Made by a program: the position numbers and the translations under genes. Below the pieces are notes generated by a model. The model worked only from the letters and a program-made list of their open reading frames with translations, did no database searches and was not told where the DNA came from. Positions 5,927 to 7,023 of a stretch of DNA of 7,023 nucleotides are shown piece by piece; position 1 is the first letter of the stretch, and every line of letters starts with the position of its first letter. This DNA comes from Xanthobacteraceae bacterium (lineage in GTDB: Bacteria; Pseudomonadota; Alphaproteobacteria; Rhizobiales; Xanthobacteraceae), in contig JASHVC010000517.1 in the NCBI GenBank assembly GCA_030039655.1, positions 1 through 7,023 of the forward strand. Direction: 5' to 3'.

Positions 5927-6820
5927 TCAATAAGGCTTGCAGGTGCCTTTGACCGTGGTGCGCAACAGGAGCCGGCGCTGGTCCGCGGGAAAATCGTTGC
6001 GGGCGTGGCTCGAGCAGCGATTGTCCCACACGATCAAATCGCCCTTACGCCAGACGTGGGTGTAGACGAATTCCGGCTTCTCCGAATGATCGAACAGGAA
6101 GTTGAGCAGCGCGTCGCTCTCCGCTTCCTCCATCCCTTCGATGCGCACTGACATGAGCCTGTTGATGTAAAGCGCCTTTCGCTTTGTTTCCTCGTGGGTG
6201 CGCACCACCGGGTGCACCGCCTGGCTTGAAGCATCGACCGCCTGCTTGTCGTTCCGCTTCACCGAATTGTAGACGTAGTAGTTGACCGCGCGTAGGCCCT
6301 CCAGCTTTCGCTTCATCGCCGGATCGAGCGTGTCGTAGGCTGCTGTGCCGCTGGCGAAAAGCGTATCGCCGCCATAGGTCGGAATCTCCACCGAATAGAG
6401 CAGTGTCGCCTTGTGTGGCTCGTCGCGGTGAATGGTGTCGTGATGAAACAGCATCTCGCCATCGGGCAGCGCGCCGATGGTCTCGCCATTCTCGCGGATG
6501 TTGGAGATCAGCATGATGTTGGGCAAGATTTTGGAGAAGCCGCTGGGCAAGGTGTGCTTCGGTCGGCCGAGCGGCGCGAACTCGCCGAAAATGCCGGTGA
6601 CGCGGATCAGGTCCTCTTGCTCCAATTGCTGATCGCGGAACAAAAGCACTCCGTGATCGAGCCAGGCGCGGTAGATCGCGTCGGCAGCCGTCGCGGGCAC
6701 CGGCTCGCGCAAGTCGATGCCCGACACCTCGCAGCCGATATATTTGGTCAGCGGCTTGAACTGCGGCCCGGGCGGCGTTTGCCGGCTGGCCTTTGCATCG
6801 ATCGTCGAAGTCATGCTCAT
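5927..6820 (-). CDS. TauD/TfdA-family Fe(II)/2-oxoglutarate-dependent dioxygenase
   Basis: A 297-aa cytosolic non-haem iron oxygenase that would couple 2-oxoglutarate decarboxylation to hydroxylation of a small, probably anionic, substrate. The metal triad is visible: His 126-x-Asp 128 (LFHHDTIH) and distal His 272 (WDNRCSSHARNDFP). Arg 283 corresponds to TauD Arg 266 (2-oxoglutarate) and Arg 287 to TauD Arg 270 (sulfonate). Other family blocks are GVLLFRDQ, GGDTLFASG, HPVVRTHEETKRKALYIN and the closing RTTVKG. Residues aligned with TauD His 70 and Tyr 73 are Leu 84 and Pro 87, so taurine itself is doubtful; another sulfonate, sulfate ester, or aryloxy/carboxylic acid is possible. It is first in a probable operon with the binding-protein-like gene. 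A GAAGAG lies 7 nt before ATG 6820; the ATG at 6814 is an alternative. Confidence 0.93.
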   Translation of the reverse strand: MSMTSTIDAKASRQTPPGPQFKPLTKYIGCEVSGIDLREPVPATAADAIYRAWLDHGVLLFRDQQLEQEDLIRVTGIFGEFAPLGRPKHTLPSGFSKILPNIMLISNIRENGETIGALPDGEMLFHHDTIHRDEPHKATLLYSVEIPTYGGDTLFASGTAAYDTLDPAMKRKLEGLRAVNYYVYNSVKRNDKQAVDASSQAVHPVVRTHEETKRKALYINRLMSVRIEGMEEAESDALLNFLFDHSEKPEFVYTHVWRKGDLIVWDNRCSSHARNDFPADQRRLLLRTTVKGTCKPY

Positions 6821-6891
6821 CGTCAGTCTCTTCGTTGCGGAAAGGCTGTTCCTTGTGCCCGATCCTAAACGAAAAGATACGATGATTCACC

Positions 6892-6905
6892 CGGGTTTTG
6901 ACCCG
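6892..6905. repeat. Short hairpin upstream of the dioxygenase gene
   Basis: CGGGT (6892-6896) and ACCCG (6901-6905) pair around a 4-nt loop in the roughly 100-bp gap between the edge gene and the dioxygenase. The GGGTTTTGACCCGCGC string resembles the repeat core GGGCTTGACCCGCGC at 2512-2526, so it may be a decayed copy. It has no T-tract in the minus-strand reading direction. Confidence 0.3.
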
Positions 6906-6922
6906 CGCTTTTATCCGGCCTG

Positions 6923-7023
6923 CTATCCGCCCTGCGACGGCGTGCGCGTATCGATCTGATCGTACGCGGCTTGCGCGATCGCATGCAGCTTCTCGCGTTC
7001 CGCCGGCCCGCTCAGCACATACG
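6923..7023 (-). CDS. C-terminal end of an unidentified gene (partial)
   Basis: An open frame enters from the right edge on the minus strand and runs 32 codons to TAG at 6923-6925, reading YVLSGPAEREKLHAIAQ then AAYDQIDTRTPSQGG. The amphipathic, charged helix-like segment followed by a polar tail and G/C third positions look like a genuine protein C-terminus. I do not recognise the family. It has the same orientation as the dioxygenase pair, about 100 bp upstream, so it could belong to the same locus. Confidence 0.5.
   Translation of the reverse strand, partial: YVLSGPAEREKLHAIAQAAYDQIDTRTPSQGG

Noticed and set aside
4968..5933. 321-codon plus-strand open frame opposite the binding-protein-like gene
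   Set aside because: Composition is rich in Ala, Arg, His and Val with no family signature, while the opposite strand carries a coherent fold and a strong ribosome binding site.
6045..6890. 281-codon minus-strand frame overlapping the dioxygenase
   Set aside because: It is a frame-shifted reading of the dioxygenase gene with Arg/His-rich content; the other frame holds all catalytic motifs.
1..7023. CRISPR arrays, tRNA/rRNA genes, insertion sequences, toxin-antitoxin or phage modules
   Set aside because: No regularly spaced repeats, cloverleaf-like segments, transposase motifs or small paired regulator/toxin genes were seen on reading either strand.

Overview
The window looks like chromosomal DNA of a high-GC alphaproteobacterium. 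Rhizobiales near Bradyrhizobium, Rhodopseudomonas or Xanthobacteraceae is the best guess. This rests on strong G/C third-position bias (which also creates long antisense shadow frames), the style of the CysH, PdxH, DnaJ-like and surface-lipoprotein sequences, and a short palindromic intergenic repeat of a type I associate with Bradyrhizobiaceae. I could not run any search, so the taxonomy is inference.

Layout. Left (about 40-1690, plus strand): an assimilatory APS reductase (cysH type, with iron-sulfur cysteines), then a TauE/SafE-type membrane permease 56 bp downstream. Centre-left (1729-3288, minus strand): an SDR oxidoreductase and pyridoxamine 5'-phosphate oxidase (pdxH), separated by 171 bp carrying two inverted copies of a palindromic repeat. 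Centre-right (about 3306-4938, plus strand): a small lipoprotein of the RT0821/Lpp0805 surface-protein type, divergent from pdxH, then a zinc-finger-less DnaJ/CbpA-type co-chaperone. Right (4956-6820, minus strand): a probable two-gene operon of a TauD/TfdA-family 2-oxoglutarate dioxygenase followed by a periplasmic-binding-protein-like protein with no export signal. At the right edge is the C-terminal end of another minus-strand gene that I cannot identify. No stretch over 300 bp lacks a gene.

How the genes fit together. The left pair fits sulfate assimilation: APS reductase makes sulfite, and a TSUP permease could move sulfite or another sulfur anion. The right pair resembles sulfonate-utilisation parts in family terms. 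However, the dioxygenase lacks two taurine-contacting residues of E. coli TauD, and the binding-protein-like partner lacks a signal peptide and has no transporter genes in view, so its substrate is open. The centre is housekeeping (vitamin B6 salvage, chaperone, envelope lipoprotein).

I see no CRISPR array, tRNA, rRNA, transposase or clear novel multi-gene defence system. The points most worth following are the cytosolic binding-protein-like/dioxygenase pair, the inverted repeat pair, and the unusual start of the lipoprotein gene.
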